Program-made: the position numbers and the translations under genes | Shown here: positions 29,598 to 39,239 of the stretch, one piece after another | How the letters are laid out: each line of letters begins with the position of its first letter | Position numbering within the stretch: the first letter of the stretch is position 1 | From: Asaia bogorensis | GTDB lineage: Bacteria; Pseudomonadota; Alphaproteobacteria; Reyranellales; Reyranellaceae | NCBI GenBank assembly: GCA_945905835.1 | Contig: CAMDQJ010000023.1 | Coordinates: 1-41,129, forward strand | Reading direction: 5' to 3' | DNA: 41,129 nucleotides | The notes under the pieces: model-generated | What the model saw: the letters and a program-made list of their open reading frames with translations, nothing else | The model's database searches: none | Told to the model about the DNA's origin: nothing

Positions 29598-32468
29598 ATG
29601 AGAGCTGAGCAGACATCTTTCCTGTTTAGCGCCAACGCGCCGTTCATCGAGGAACTCTACGGGCGCTGGCTCGACGACCCCAACGCGGTCGACGCCGAGT
29701 GGCGGACCTTCTTCGGTGCCCTCGACGACGAGAAAAGTGCCGTGCGGGCCGAAACCCGGGGTGCCAGCTGGGCGCCCAACGGCGCACGTGTAATCGGCGC
29801 CGCCGAGATCGACGCGCCCCGCACACCGGCCAACCGCAACGCGCCGCTCGCCGGCAAGACCGACGCCGAGATCCGTGCCGCCGCGCTGGACACCGCCCGC
29901 GCGCGGATGCTGATCCGGCATTACACCATCCGCGGCCATCTCGAGGCCGACCTCGATCCGCTCGGCCTGGTGCGCCAGGCGCCGCACCGCGAGCTCGACC
30001 CGGCGACCTACGGCTTCGCCGAGGGCGACTGGGACCGCCCCATCCTGATCTTCGGTGCGCTGGCGCTGGGCGAGAGCGCGACGCTGCGCCAGATCATGGA
30101 CCGCCTGCGCAAGACCTACTGCGGCAAGATCGGCGTCGAGTTCATGCACATCAGCGATCCCGACCAGAAGGACTGGATCCAGGAGCGCATCGAGGCGATC
30201 GAGAACCGCACCGACTTTTCCGTCGAGGGACGCCGCACGATTCTCGAACGCGTGGTCGAGGCCGAAGGGCTGGAGCGCTACCTCAACGTCAAGTTCGTCG
30301 GCACCAAGCGCTTCGGCCTCGATGGCGGCGAGTCGATGATCCCCGGTATCGAGCAGATCCTGAAGCGCGGCGGTCAGTTGGGCATCAAGGAAGTCGTCAT
30401 CGGCATGCCCCATCGCGGTCGCCTGAACACGCTCGTGCATGTCATGCACAAGAGCTACACGGCGCGGCTGTCGGAATTCCAGGGCCGCTCCTTGCAGCCC
30501 GAGGAAATGCGCGGCTCGGGTGACGTGAAGTACCATCTTGGCGCCTCGGCCGACCGCGAGTTCGACGGCAACGTCATTCACCTGTCGCTGGCACCCAACC
30601 CCTCGCATCTCGAGGCGGTGAATACCGTCGTGTTGGGCAAGGCGCGCGCCAAGCAGGACCAGCGCGGCGATGGCGAACGCAGCCAGGTCATGGCCATCCT
30701 GATGCATGGCGACGCGGCCTTTGCCGGCCAGGGGCTGGTCGCCGAAAGCCTCGACCTCAGCGATCTCGGCGGCTACCGCATCGGCGGCACCATCCATTTC
30801 GTCGTCAACAACCAGATCGGCTTCACGACGTTGCCGACCTATTCGCGCTCGGGTCCCTACTGCACCGAGGTCGCCAAGATCGTGCAGGCGCCGATCCTGC
30901 ATGTGAATGGCGACGATCCCGAGGCGGTGGTCCACGTCGCGCGCATCGCCACGGAGTTCCGCCAGCGCTTCAAGCGCGACATCGTCATCGACATGTTCTG
31001 CTACCGCCGGCACGGCCACAACGAGTCGGACGAGCCGATGTTCACCCAGCCGCTTATGTACAAGGAGATCGGCGCGCACAAGACGGTGAAGGAAGTCTAT
31101 GCTAGCCGGCTCGTTGCCGACGGCGTGGTGAGCGAAAGCGACGTCGCGGCCATGGATACCGCGCTGCGCGAAAAGCTCGACAAGGCACTGGAGGCCTCGG
31201 CGCAGTACAAGCCCAACAAGGCTGACTGGCTGGAAGGCAAGTGGACCGGCTTCACGACGGCGCCGGGCGAGGAGGACCGCAAGGGACAGACTGCGGTCGA
31301 CCTCGAACGGGTGAAGAAGGTGGGTCTGGCGATCTCCGAGCCGCCGAAGAGCTTCGACCTTAACCGCAAGATCACGCGCCAGCTCCAGGAGAAGCGCAAG
31401 ACCATCGAGACCGGCCAGGACATCGACTGGGCCACCGGCGAGGCACTGGCATGGGGCACGTTGCTGGCCGAAGGCACGCCGGTGCGGCTGAGCGGCCAGG
31501 ATTCCGGCCGCGGCACCTTCTCGCAGCGCCATTCCATGCTGATCGACCAGACCAACGAAGCCAAATACATCCCGCTCAACAACATCGCGCCCGGCCAGGC
31601 GCAGTTCGAGGCCATCGACAGTCCGCTCAACGAGGCGGGCGTGCTGGGCTTCGAGTACGGCTACTCCTCGGCCGAACCCAATGCGCTGGTTTTGTGGGAA
31701 GCGCAGTTCGGCGACTTCGCCAATGGCGCGCAGGTCATCATCGACCAGTTCCTGTGCTCGGGCGAGAGCAAGTGGCTGCGCATGAACGGCCTGGTGATGC
31801 TCTTGCCGCACGGCTACGAGGGCCAGGGTCCCGAGCACAGCTCGGCGCGCCTCGAACGCTACCTGCAGCTCTCGGCCGAGGACAATTGGCAGGTCGTCAA
31901 TCCGACGACGCCGGCCAACTACTTCCATGCGCTGCGCCGTCAGGTGCGCCGCACCTTCCGCAAGCCGTTGGTGGTGATGACGCCGAAATCGCTGCTGCGC
32001 CACAAGGAGTGCGTCTCGACCCTGGCCGATTTCGGCCCCGGCTCGTCGTTCCGGCGCATCCTGGCCGAGACCGACGAGATCGCCGAGGGCGCCAAGGTGA
32101 ATCGCGTCGTGCTGTGCAGCGGCAAGGTCTACTTCGATCTCGTGGCCGAGCGCCGCAAGCGCAAGATCGACGACATCGCGATCATGCGCATCGAGCAGCT
32201 CTATCCCTTCCCGTTCACGCGGCTCGGCCTGCGTCTTGCGCACTATCCCAACGCCCAAGTGGTCTGGTGCCAGGAGGAACCCGAGAACATGGGCGCCTGG
32301 CATTTCGTCGGCCGCCGCATCGAGCGCGCGCTGGGCGGTCTCGACACCAAGGCAACACGGCCGCTCTATATCGGCCGGCCGGAAGCGGCGTCGCCTGCGA
32401 CCGGCTCGCTGCGCACGCATCTCAAGGAACAGGCCGACCTGATCGACCGCGCGCTTACGGTTGGCTAA
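29598..32468 (+). CDS. sucA: 2-oxoglutarate dehydrogenase E1 component
   Basis: A 956-residue thiamine diphosphate enzyme that decarboxylates 2-oxoglutarate and passes the succinyl group to SucB. The N-terminal helix [21 protein letters not shown] is the E2-binding/assembly segment of the family. Other conserved blocks are [15 protein letters not shown], the ThDP/metal site with GDAAFAGQG and [20 protein letters not shown], and in the C-terminal half [11 protein letters not shown] and [20 protein letters not shown]. The ribosome binding site is AAGGAGG at 29583-29589. Length is normal. Confidence 0.96.
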   Translation: MRAEQTSFLFSANAPFIEELYGRWLDDPNAVDAEWRTFFGALDDEKSAVRAETRGASWAPNGARVIGAAEIDAPRTPANRNAPLAGKTDAEIRAAALDTARARMLIRHYTIRGHLEADLDPLGLVRQAPHRELDPATYGFAEGDWDRPILIFGALALGESATLRQIMDRLRKTYCGKIGVEFMHISDPDQKDWIQERIEAIENRTDFSVEGRRTILERVVEAEGLERYLNVKFVGTKRFGLDGGESMIPGIEQILKRGGQLGIKEVVIGMPHRGRLNTLVHVMHKSYTARLSEFQGRSLQPEEMRGSGDVKYHLGASADREFDGNVIHLSLAPNPSHLEAVNTVVLGKARAKQDQRGDGERSQVMAILMHGDAAFAGQGLVAESLDLSDLGGYRIGGTIHFVVNNQIGFTTLPTYSRSGPYCTEVAKIVQAPILHVNGDDPEAVVHVARIATEFRQRFKRDIVIDMFCYRRHGHNESDEPMFTQPLMYKEIGAHKTVKEVYASRLVADGVVSESDVAAMDTALREKLDKALEASAQYKPNKADWLEGKWTGFTTAPGEEDRKGQTAVDLERVKKVGLAISEPPKSFDLNRKITRQLQEKRKTIETGQDIDWATGEALAWGTLLAEGTPVRLSGQDSGRGTFSQRHSMLIDQTNEAKYIPLNNIAPGQAQFEAIDSPLNEAGVLGFEYGYSSAEPNALVLWEAQFGDFANGAQVIIDQFLCSGESKWLRMNGLVMLLPHGYEGQGPEHSSARLERYLQLSAEDNWQVVNPTTPANYFHALRRQVRRTFRKPLVVMTPKSLLRHKECVSTLADFGPGSSFRRILAETDEIAEGAKVNRVVLCSGKVYFDLVAERRKRKIDDIAIMRIEQLYPFPFTRLGLRLAHYPNAQVVWCQEEPENMGAWHFVGRRIERALGGLDTKATRPLYIGRPEAASPATGSLRTHLKEQADLIDRALTVG

Positions 32469-32485
32469 AGCAGGAGTTTTTGGAC

Positions 32486-33739
32486 ATGGCTGTCGAGATC
32501 AAGCTCCCCGCGCTCGGTGAATCGGTCACCGAGGCGACCGTCGCCAAGTGGCTGGTGAGGGCCGGAGATCAGGTCGCGATCGACCAGCCCTTGTGCGAGC
32601 TCGAGACCGACAAGGTCACCGTCGAGGTTAATGCCACCGTGGCCGGCGCGATCGTCGATCTCGCGGTGGAAGAGGGCGCCAGCGTCCAGGTCGGCGGCCT
32701 GCTCTGCCACATCGAGGCCGGCGCCGTCGGCAACAAGCCTGCCGCCGCGCCGCCGCCTGCCACGGCCGCCGCAAAGCCCGCTGCCGTGCCGGCTCCCACG
32801 CCTGCTGCCGCCGTACCTGCTTCTGCCGCATCGGTATCCGCCGGCGCCAATCTCGCCGCCTCGGGCCCGGCGACGCGCAAGCTCGCCGAGGAGAAGGGCG
32901 TGCCCGCTGCTGCCATCGAACCGACCGGTAAGGACGGCCGCGCCACCAAGGCCGACGTACTGGCGGCGTTGTCGTCGATCCCCGCGCCGTCCGCTCCCGC
33001 CGCCAGGCCGGCTGCGCCATCCGGCCCGCGCCGCCGCGCCGACCGCGAGGAGCGCGTGCGCATGACGCGGCTGCGCCGCACCATCGCCAACCGCCTGAAG
33101 GAGGCGCAGAACACCGCCGCCATGCTTACCACCTTCAACGAGGTGGACATGACCGAGGTCCTCGGGATGCGCGAGCGGCTGAAGGAGGATTTCGAGAAGA
33201 AGCACGGCGCGCGGCTGGGCTTCATGTCGTTCTTCGTCAAGGCATGCATCGCCGGGCTGAAAGAACTGCCGAACGTCAATGCCGAGATCGAGGGCGACGA
33301 ACTCATCTACAAGAGTTACTACGACATCGGTGTTGCGGTCGGTACGCCGCAGGGTCTGGTCGTGCCGGTGCTGCGCGACGCCGACGCGCTCGATTTCGCC
33401 GGCATCGAGAAGGGCATCGGCGAGCTCGGCCGCAAGGCGCGCGACGGCAAGCTCACCATCGACGACCTGACCGGCGGCACCTTCACCATTTCCAACGGCG
33501 GCGTCTACGGCTCGCTGATGTCGACGCCGATCCTCAACCCGCCGCAGTCGGCTATTCTCGGCATGCACAAGATCCAGCAGCGGCCGATGGTCGTCGGGAC
33601 CGAGATCAAGGCGCGGCCGATGATGTACCTGGCGCTCAGCTACGATCATCGCATCATCGATGGCCGAGAGGCCGTGCTCTTCCTGGTGCGCGTGAAGGAG
33701 TGCCTCGAAGACCCCGAACGCCTGCTGCTCGGCTTGTGA
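32486..33739 (+). CDS. sucB: Dihydrolipoyl succinyltransferase (E2 of 2-oxoglutarate dehydrogenase)
   Basis: A 417-residue E2 core protein. The lipoyl domain (1-75) has the lipoylated Lys43 in [10 protein letters not shown]. After an Ala/Pro-rich linker there is the E3-binding domain (about 125-165, ending [15 protein letters not shown]). The catalytic acyltransferase domain fills the rest, with [12 protein letters not shown] (His388, Asp392). The ATG at 32486 is preceded by AGGAG (32472-32476); the open frame upstream overlaps sucA and is not coding. It is a single-lipoyl E2, as usual for 2-oxoglutarate dehydrogenase. Confidence 0.96.
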   Translation: MAVEIKLPALGESVTEATVAKWLVRAGDQVAIDQPLCELETDKVTVEVNATVAGAIVDLAVEEGASVQVGGLLCHIEAGAVGNKPAAAPPPATAAAKPAAVPAPTPAAAVPASAASVSAGANLAASGPATRKLAEEKGVPAAAIEPTGKDGRATKADVLAALSSIPAPSAPAARPAAPSGPRRRADREERVRMTRLRRTIANRLKEAQNTAAMLTTFNEVDMTEVLGMRERLKEDFEKKHGARLGFMSFFVKACIAGLKELPNVNAEIEGDELIYKSYYDIGVAVGTPQGLVVPVLRDADALDFAGIEKGIGELGRKARDGKLTIDDLTGGTFTISNGGVYGSLMSTPILNPPQSAILGMHKIQQRPMVVGTEIKARPMMYLALSYDHRIIDGREAVLFLVRVKECLEDPERLLLGL

Positions 33740-33740
33740 G

Positions 33741-35153
33741 ATGGTAAACGAAACCTACGACCTCGTCGTAATCGGCGCCGGGCCGGGCGGCTACGTCGCC
33801 GCTATCCGGGCGTCGCAGCTTGGCCTGAAGGTCGCCGTCGTCGAGAAGGGCGCGACGCTGGGCGGCACCTGCCTCAACGTCGGCTGCATTCCTTCCAAGG
33901 CGCTGTTGCAGTCCAGCCACGTCTTCGAGGAGACCGCGCACGACCTTGCCGTCCATGGCGTCATGGTTGGCGAAGTGAAGCTCGATTTCGCCCAGATGAT
34001 GAAGCGCAAGGGTGAGGTCGTGGGCGCCACGACCAAGGGCATCGAATTCCTGTTCGAGAAGAACAAGATTGCCTGGCTGCAGGGCGCCGGCCGTATAGAC
34101 GCTGCCGGCAAGGTATCCGTGCTCGGTGCTGACGGCGCCGTGAAGGATACGGTCACGGCAAAAAACATCCTGATCGCCACCGGCTCGGAATTAACGCCGC
34201 TGCCGGGTGTCACCATCGACGAAAAGAAGATCGTCTCGTCGACCGGCGCGCTGGAACTGACGGAAGTGCCCAAGCACCTGGTCGTGGTCGGCGCCGGCAT
34301 CATCGGCCTCGAACTCGGCTCGGTGTGGCGGCGGCTCGGTTCCGAAGTGACGGTGGTCGAATTTTTAGAGCGCATCGCCCCTGGCATCGACGACGAGATC
34401 ACCAAGCACTTTCAGCGTGCCCTGCAGAAGCAGGGGTTAAAATTCAAGCTCGGCTCCAAGGTCACCAAGGCCGAGAGCGGTGGCTCAGGCGTCAGCCTCA
34501 CGGTCGAACCGGCCAAGGGCGGCACCGCCGAGACGCTGCAGGCCGATATCGTGCTGGTTGCCATTGGCCGCCGTCCCTACGTCGCCGGCCTCGGTCTCGA
34601 TAAGGCGGGCGTAAAACTCTCCAAGCGCGGCCGCATCGTCGTCGACGGACATTTCCAGGCCTCGGTGCCCGGCATCTACGCCATCGGCGACGTGATCGAC
34701 GGGCCCATGCTTGCCCACAAGGCAAGCGAGGACGGCGTCGCCTGCGCCGAGACCCTGGCCGGCCAGAAGGGCCACGTGAACTGGGATCTCGTTCCCTCGG
34801 TCGTCTACACCCAGCCCGAGGTGGCCTGGGTCGGCAAGAGCGAGGAACAGCTCAAGGCTTCAGGCGTTGCCTACAAGATCGGCAAGTATCCCTTCGCTGC
34901 CGACCCGCGCAGCCGAGCCAACGCGCGGACCGAGGGTTTCGTGAAGGTGCTGGCCGACAAGGCGACCGACCGCGTGCTGGGCGTCCACATCATCGGCGCC
35001 GAGGCCGGCACGATGATCGCCGAGGCGGGGATTGCGATGGAGTTCGCGGCCTCGGCCGAGGATATCGGGCGTATCTGCCACGCCCATCCGACGGTCAGCG
35101 AAGCGATGAAGGAGGCGGCGCTCGCCGCCTGGGAGAAGCCGATCCACCTCTAG
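33741..35153 (+). CDS. lpdA: Dihydrolipoyl dehydrogenase (E3)
   Basis: A 470-residue FAD flavoenzyme that reoxidises the lipoyl groups of SucB, reducing NAD. FAD-binding GAGPGGYVAAIRA is at residues 12-24; the redox pair is Cys44/Cys49 in GGTCLNVGCIPSKALL; the NAD-binding Rossmann GAGIIGLELGSVW is in the middle; the C-terminal active-site pair is His449/Glu454 in HAHPTVSEA. It starts one base after the sucB stop, so E1, E2 and E3 of the complex are encoded together. Confidence 0.96.
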   Translation: MVNETYDLVVIGAGPGGYVAAIRASQLGLKVAVVEKGATLGGTCLNVGCIPSKALLQSSHVFEETAHDLAVHGVMVGEVKLDFAQMMKRKGEVVGATTKGIEFLFEKNKIAWLQGAGRIDAAGKVSVLGADGAVKDTVTAKNILIATGSELTPLPGVTIDEKKIVSSTGALELTEVPKHLVVVGAGIIGLELGSVWRRLGSEVTVVEFLERIAPGIDDEITKHFQRALQKQGLKFKLGSKVTKAESGGSGVSLTVEPAKGGTAETLQADIVLVAIGRRPYVAGLGLDKAGVKLSKRGRIVVDGHFQASVPGIYAIGDVIDGPMLAHKASEDGVACAETLAGQKGHVNWDLVPSVVYTQPEVAWVGKSEEQLKASGVAYKIGKYPFAADPRSRANARTEGFVKVLADKATDRVLGVHIIGAEAGTMIAEAGIAMEFAASAEDIGRICHAHPTVSEAMKEAALAAWEKPIHL

Positions 35154-35165
35154 ACGGGAGCGACC

Positions 35166-35432
35166 ATGCGCAAGCCGCTGATGGTCCTGGCGATCGCGGG
35201 CTGCCTCGTAATGGCCGTGGTGGGCGGCCTGCTGCCGGTACTGCAGGGCTGGATTTTCGTTGTGATAGCGCTCTTCCTGCTCGCCACCGAGTTTGATGCC
35301 GGGCGGGCTTGGGTAAAACGGGCCCGCCGGCGCTGGCCATCGCTGTCGCACCGCATCAAACAGGCGCGAGAGCACCGCTGGGCACCCCGCCATGTCGCCG
35401 AATTCGACGATCTCACCGATCCGACCAAGTGA
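35166..35432 (+). CDS. Small membrane protein, PGPGW-like
   Basis: An 88-residue protein with two membrane helices (about 5-22 and 25-43) joined by LLPVLQGW, and then ATEFDAGRAWVKRARRRW followed by a basic cytoplasmic tail. This arrangement matches the small PGPGW family (PF09656), although the name motif is degenerate here. The function is unknown. It begins 12 bp after the lpdA stop and probably shares its transcript; GGGAGCGACC before the ATG gives a ribosome binding site. Confidence 0.75.
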   Translation: MRKPLMVLAIAGCLVMAVVGGLLPVLQGWIFVVIALFLLATEFDAGRAWVKRARRRWPSLSHRIKQAREHRWAPRHVAEFDDLTDPTK

Positions 35433-35484
35433 TGACCCCCCGCCCGGTTGGCGCTATGATCCCGGGCATAAGGAGGAACCCATC

Positions 35485-36048
35485 ATGGACAAGCCGGTAA
35501 CGCCGCGCGGCATCAACCACCTCGTGCTCAACGTCCGCGACATCGAGGAGTCGCACACTTTCTGGACGGAGATCGTGGGCTTCAGGCAGGTAGGCCAGCT
35601 CACGCCGCGGCCCGATCGGCCCAACCCGCCCAAGATGCGCTTCTACAGCGGCACGCGCGAGGATGGCAGCCACCACCATCACGACGTCGCCCTGGTTGAG
35701 AACAAGGACCTGCCGGCGCCGCCCGCCGAATGGAAGATGTTCGGCATGCCCAACGCCATCAACCACATCGCCATCACCATGCCGACGCGCGAGGCCTGGC
35801 TCGAGCATCTCACCTACCTGCAGAAGAAGGGCGTCAAGTTCGATCGCCGCGTCGAGCACGGCATGACGCATTCCCTCTACATCCACGATCCCAACGGCTA
35901 CGGCGTCGAGTTCGTCTACGACCTGCCCAAGGAGGTCTGGCAGGGCGACATCGACGGCGCGCTCAACTACGTCAAGGTGCTGCCGACCGAGGGTGCCGAG
36001 GCGCTCGAGGATCGCGTCGAGGGCGTGCCGACCTTCGGCCGCGGCTAA
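35485..36048 (+). CDS. VOC-superfamily (glyoxalase / extradiol dioxygenase-like) protein
   Basis: A 187-residue protein with two beta-alpha-beta-beta-beta modules. Candidate metal ligands are His12 (GINHLVLNVRD), a histidine in the HHHHD run at 63-67, His94 (INHIAITMP) and Glu142 (GYGVEFVYDL). That arrangement fits an extradiol catechol dioxygenase more than glyoxalase I, but the substrate cannot be told. The ATG at 35485 is fixed by AGGAGG at 35471-35476. A palindromic repeat begins 3 bp after its stop. Confidence 0.85.
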   Translation: MDKPVTPRGINHLVLNVRDIEESHTFWTEIVGFRQVGQLTPRPDRPNPPKMRFYSGTREDGSHHHHDVALVENKDLPAPPAEWKMFGMPNAINHIAITMPTREAWLEHLTYLQKKGVKFDRRVEHGMTHSLYIHDPNGYGVEFVYDLPKEVWQGDIDGALNYVKVLPTEGAEALEDRVEGVPTFGRG

Positions 36049-36051
36049 ATT

Positions 36052-36162
36052 CGTCGTCCCGACCGAGGCCGAAGGCCGAGCGGAGGGACCTCTTTTGGCA
36101 TCTGAAGGAAAAGAGGCCCCTCGGCTCAGCGCGGGGATTACTCCGCGCGACTCGGGGCGACG
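36052..36162. repeat. Palindromic repeat element overlapping the 5' end of the MFS gene
   Basis: About 111 bp with near-inverted ends (CGTCGTCCCGAC at 36052-36063 and CTCGGGGCGACG at 36151-36162, 10 of 12 pairs). Inside are a long hairpin (CGGAGGGACCTCTTTT at 36081-36096 with AAAAGAGGCCCCTCGG at 36109-36124, 14 of 16 pairs, 12-base loop) and a second hairpin (GCGCGG at 36129-36134 with CCGCGC at 36143-36148). The layout suggests a REP/MITE-like element. I saw no second copy in this window. Confidence 0.6.
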
Positions 36163-37336
36163 GCTGCTCGTCGCCGCCATGGCGCTCGGCCAGATCGGTG
36201 GGTTGCTGCCGCATGTCGCCGTGCCGGCGACCATGCCGCAGTTCCTCATTCCCGAATGGCACCTCAGCAACGCCCACGCCGGCCTGATGGCGAGCGCCTA
36301 TGCCCTTGGCTACATGGTGCTGGTACCCTTTCTTACGACGCTGACCGACCGCATCGATGCCCGACGCATCCTGTTCCTGAGTTCGCTGGTAAGCGCGCTC
36401 GCCACCATCGGCTTCGGCCTGTTCGCCGACGGCATGATCTCGGCCATGATTTTCTGGTGCCTGGCCGGCATGGGCTTCGCCGGCGGCTATATGCCGGGGC
36501 TGAAGGCGCTGACCGACCGGCTGGGGCCAGGCGAAAGCTCGCGCAGCGTCGTGTTCTACACCGCGAGCTTTTCCTTCGGGGTTGGCCTCTCGTTCCTCGC
36601 TTGCCAGGTGATCGCCGAGCATTGGGGTTGGCGTGCCGCCTTCGTGATCACCGGTGCCGTACCCCTGATCATGACGGTCGTCGCCGGCCTGCTGCAGCCG
36701 GTGCCGCCACCGCCGCGCGCCGGCGCGTTTCTCGACATCCGGCCGGCGCTGAAGAACCGCGCCGCGCTCGCCTATTCGTGGGCCTATGGCGCGCACTGCT
36801 TCGAGCTCTACGGCCTGCGCACCTGGATGGTAGCGTTCTGGGGCTTTGTCGCAGCGCGCGGCGACGCGCCGATGAGCGCCATCGCCGTCAGCACCATCGT
36901 TACCATCCTCGCCATGCCGGCCTCGATGCTGGGCAATGAGCTGGCGCTGAAGATCGGCCGCCACCGCGCCATCACGGTCGTGATGCTGGCCTCGGCGGCG
37001 GTGGCGCTCGCCATCGGCCTCAGCGCCGGCCTGTCGCCGTGGCTGTCGCTGCTGCTGATGCTGGTCTACGCCTTCACCGTGCCCGGCGACTCGGGTGCGC
37101 TGACTGCCGGCATGACCGCCGCCGCCGATCCGCGTTACCGCGGCGCCAGCATGGCGGTGCACTCGACCATCGGCTTCGGCCTGACCGCCGCCGGCGGCTG
37201 GGTGTTCGGCATCGCGCTCGATGCCGCGGGCGGCATCGACGTGCCGGCCGCCTGGGCGCTGGCGTTCGGCATCATGGCGATCGCGGCGACCATGGGGCCG
37301 GCGGTGCTGTGGTGGTCGCGGCGGCGGCCGGCATGA
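36095..37336 (+). CDS. Major facilitator superfamily transporter
   Basis: About 413 residues with some twelve hydrophobic helices; the MFS pattern between helices 2 and 3 is recognisable (ALGYMVLVPFLTTLTDRIDARR). It resembles drug or sugar efflux permeases; the substrate is unknown. The start is uncertain: a TTG at 36095 has a good GGAGGG (36082-36087) 7 bp before it, but both lie inside a palindromic repeat. An ATG at 36179 (MALGQIGGLL) would give 385 residues with a cut first helix; a GTG at 35993 would overlap the VOC gene. Its stop overlaps the next gene (ATGA). Confidence 0.85.
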   Translation: MASEGKEAPRLSAGITPRDSGRRLLVAAMALGQIGGLLPHVAVPATMPQFLIPEWHLSNAHAGLMASAYALGYMVLVPFLTTLTDRIDARRILFLSSLVSALATIGFGLFADGMISAMIFWCLAGMGFAGGYMPGLKALTDRLGPGESSRSVVFYTASFSFGVGLSFLACQVIAEHWGWRAAFVITGAVPLIMTVVAGLLQPVPPPPRAGAFLDIRPALKNRAALAYSWAYGAHCFELYGLRTWMVAFWGFVAARGDAPMSAIAVSTIVTILAMPASMLGNELALKIGRHRAITVVMLASAAVALAIGLSAGLSPWLSLLLMLVYAFTVPGDSGALTAGMTAAADPRYRGASMAVHSTIGFGLTAAGGWVFGIALDAAGGIDVPAAWALAFGIMAIAATMGPAVLWWSRRRPA

Positions 37337-38163
37337 TCGCGCGCTGGCTTCTGCTCGCCATGTTCTTCGTGGCGCCTGTCTGGGCGCAGCAGAGCGTGCG
37401 CATAAAAATCGACAACCCCGGATACGAGATCAACCTTCCCGCCCAGCTCTATCGTCCGGCCAACCGGCAGCGCGCGCCGGCCGTCGCGATCTTCCACGGT
37501 TGCGGCGGCGTGGGCATCAACAACACCCGCATGGCCGGGCTCCTGCAGGGCTGGGGCTATGCAGCACTGGTGGTCGACAGCTTCTCCTCGCGCGGCCTGA
37601 AGGACGTGTGCGGCCGCAACTGGCCCTCCCAGGCCGACGCCGAGAAGAGGGCAATCGACATCGATGCCGCGGGACTGTGGCTCAGCAACCAGGATTTCAC
37701 CGTAGCCTCGCAGAGCGCCTTCATCGGCTATTCTTATGGCGGCGGCGTCGGCCTGTTGCGCGCTCTCTCGCCGCGTATCGACATCCGCGTGCCGAGCGGC
37801 TGGCGCGCGGCGATCCTGGTCTATCCCGATTGTTCCTTTGCCGACTCGATGGGCCCGCAGCTGCGGCCGCGCCTGCCCACGATGTTCGCCATGGCCGCGC
37901 TCGACGACTGGACGCCGGCGAGCCAATGCCAGGCGGTGATCGACCGCGTGAAGGTGGATCGCAATTTGGTGGAGACGCATGTCTATCCCGATGCGCACCA
38001 TTCCTTCGACGCGCTCGGCCTGCCGGTGCGTTACCTCCCGGGCGTCGGTAACAGCAGCAAGCCCGGCCGCTGCTGCGGCGCGCATTACGGTGCGCACGAG
38101 CCGGCGTGGAACGCCTTCGTGGCCGACGTGAAGGATTTCCTGGCTCGGCGGCTGCCGCTCTAG
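37333..38163 (+). CDS. Secreted dienelactone-hydrolase-like alpha/beta hydrolase
   Basis: A 276-residue alpha/beta hydrolase with a clear signal peptide (1-18, ending VWA before Gln19), so it acts in the periplasm. The nucleophile is Ser134 in IGYSYGGG, the acid is in ALDDWTP, and the His is His222/His223 in YPDAHHSFDA. An N-terminal FHGCGG oxyanion motif is present. Several cysteines (KDVCG, PDCSF, SQCQ, RCCG) may form disulfides. It is coupled to the MFS gene by a 4-bp overlap, so hydrolysis and transport of the same compound is plausible but unproven. Confidence 0.82.
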   Translation: MIARWLLLAMFFVAPVWAQQSVRIKIDNPGYEINLPAQLYRPANRQRAPAVAIFHGCGGVGINNTRMAGLLQGWGYAALVVDSFSSRGLKDVCGRNWPSQADAEKRAIDIDAAGLWLSNQDFTVASQSAFIGYSYGGGVGLLRALSPRIDIRVPSGWRAAILVYPDCSFADSMGPQLRPRLPTMFAMAALDDWTPASQCQAVIDRVKVDRNLVETHVYPDAHHSFDALGLPVRYLPGVGNSSKPGRCCGAHYGAHEPAWNAFVADVKDFLARRLPL

Positions 38164-38180
38164 GCCCCTGGGAGGGGGTC

Positions 38181-38253
38181 GGTCGGGAAATCGAGAAAGT
38201 GCCCTAAAATCCTTACCCTGCAACATTAAACGTTTCCCGACCGGTCGGGAAAC
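38181..38253. repeat. Perfect 22-bp palindrome plus a third half-site
   Basis: Positions 38232-38253 form a perfect palindrome of two half-sites GGTCGGGAAAC (right arm 38243-38253; the left arm is its exact complement). The first ten bases of the half-site recur as GGTCGGGAAA at 38181-38190, 62 bp away from the right arm. The region lies between two convergent genes. A 9-bp stem with CCGG loop could act in termination, but no T-run follows. An operator for a TetR-like regulator is an alternative. Confidence 0.6.
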
Positions 38254-38285
38254 CCTCGGCAAAACAGGAGTGCTTTGCCTAAATT

Positions 38286-39239
38286 TTACTCACCCTTCGC
38301 CCGCGGATGGGCGGCGCGATAGACGGTTGTGAGGCGCGCCGCATCGACGTCGGTGTAGCGCTGCGTCGTCGAGAGCGAGGCGTGGCCCAGAAGCTCCTGG
38401 ATGGTGCGTAGGTCGCCGCCGGCGCCCAGCAGATGGGTGGCGAAGGAATGGCGCAGCGCGTGCGGCGTCACGGTGTCGGCAAGACCGAGCTGGTAGCGCA
38501 GGTCGCGCACGCGCTTCTGCACGATGGCGGGATCGAGCGGTCCGCCGCGCGCACCGAGGAAGAAGGCGTGGCTGGCCGGCAGCGGTTTCAGCGCCGGGCA
38601 GGCGTCGCGGTAGGCGGCGAGGGCATTGAGGGCCTGCGGCAGCAGCGGCACGAGGCGCGTCTTGTTGCCCTTGCCGGTGACCTGGAGCGTATCCTGGCCG
38701 CCGTCGATCAGCTCCTCGACCTGGCCGATGGTGAGCGCCAGGGCCTCGCCGATGCGCAGGCCCGCGCCGTAAAGCAGCATCAGCACGGCCGAGTCGCGCA
38801 GATCGACCCAGCCTTCGCGCGTCGTCTCGGCGGGGCTTTCGTCGGCGGCGTCCAACAGCTCGTTCATGTCGCGCTCGGAGAGCGCCTTCGGGATGGAATG
38901 CGCGAGCTTGGGCGTCTGGATGGCGCCGATGCTGGCATTATGGGCAAAGCCACGCTTGTCGAGGAAGCGGAAGAAGGAGCGCACCGAGGAGAAGGCCCGC
39001 GCCGTCGAGCTGCGTGCCGCACCCTGCCGGGCCTTTTCCGCAAGCCAGGCGCGGAACTCGGCGGGTTTCAGCTTGCCGAGCGCGTCCAGCGTCGGCGGCA
39101 CCCCGAGATAGGTCGCCATGAAACCGAGGAAGCCCGCGACGTCGTGCTCGTAGGCAATCAGGGTGTGACCCGCCAGCCGGCGCTCGCTTTTAAGCCAGTC
39201 GCGCCAGTCGTCGCGGGCTGCGGCGAGGCTTTTGCTCAT
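38286..39239 (-). CDS. xerC: Tyrosine recombinase XerC
   Basis: A 317-residue tyrosine recombinase that, with XerD, resolves chromosome dimers at dif. Catalytic residues are Arg162 (GAGLRIGEAL), Lys190 (TGKGNKTR), His260 and Arg263 (HALRHSFATHLL), His286 (LGHASLSTTQRY) and nucleophile Tyr295. The N-terminal core-binding domain is complete. Its ATG overlaps the stop of the upstream DUF484 gene, a pairing common in proteobacteria. Nothing suggests it belongs to a mobile element. Confidence 0.93.
   Translation of the reverse strand: MSKSLAAARDDWRDWLKSERRLAGHTLIAYEHDVAGFLGFMATYLGVPPTLDALGKLKPAEFRAWLAEKARQGAARSSTARAFSSVRSFFRFLDKRGFAHNASIGAIQTPKLAHSIPKALSERDMNELLDAADESPAETTREGWVDLRDSAVLMLLYGAGLRIGEALALTIGQVEELIDGGQDTLQVTGKGNKTRLVPLLPQALNALAAYRDACPALKPLPASHAFFLGARGGPLDPAIVQKRVRDLRYQLGLADTVTPHALRHSFATHLLGAGGDLRTIQELLGHASLSTTQRYTDVDAARLTTVYRAAHPRAKGE

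Noticed and set aside
38232..38253. The palindrome near xerC as a dif site
   Set aside because: dif sites are about 28 bp with two imperfect XerC/XerD arms around a central spacer; this perfect spacerless GC-rich palindrome does not fit.
38286..39239. XerC as an integrase of a mobile island
   Set aside because: Its partner DUF484 and the neighbouring fsa/priA are chromosomal markers, and no attachment site or tRNA was seen nearby.
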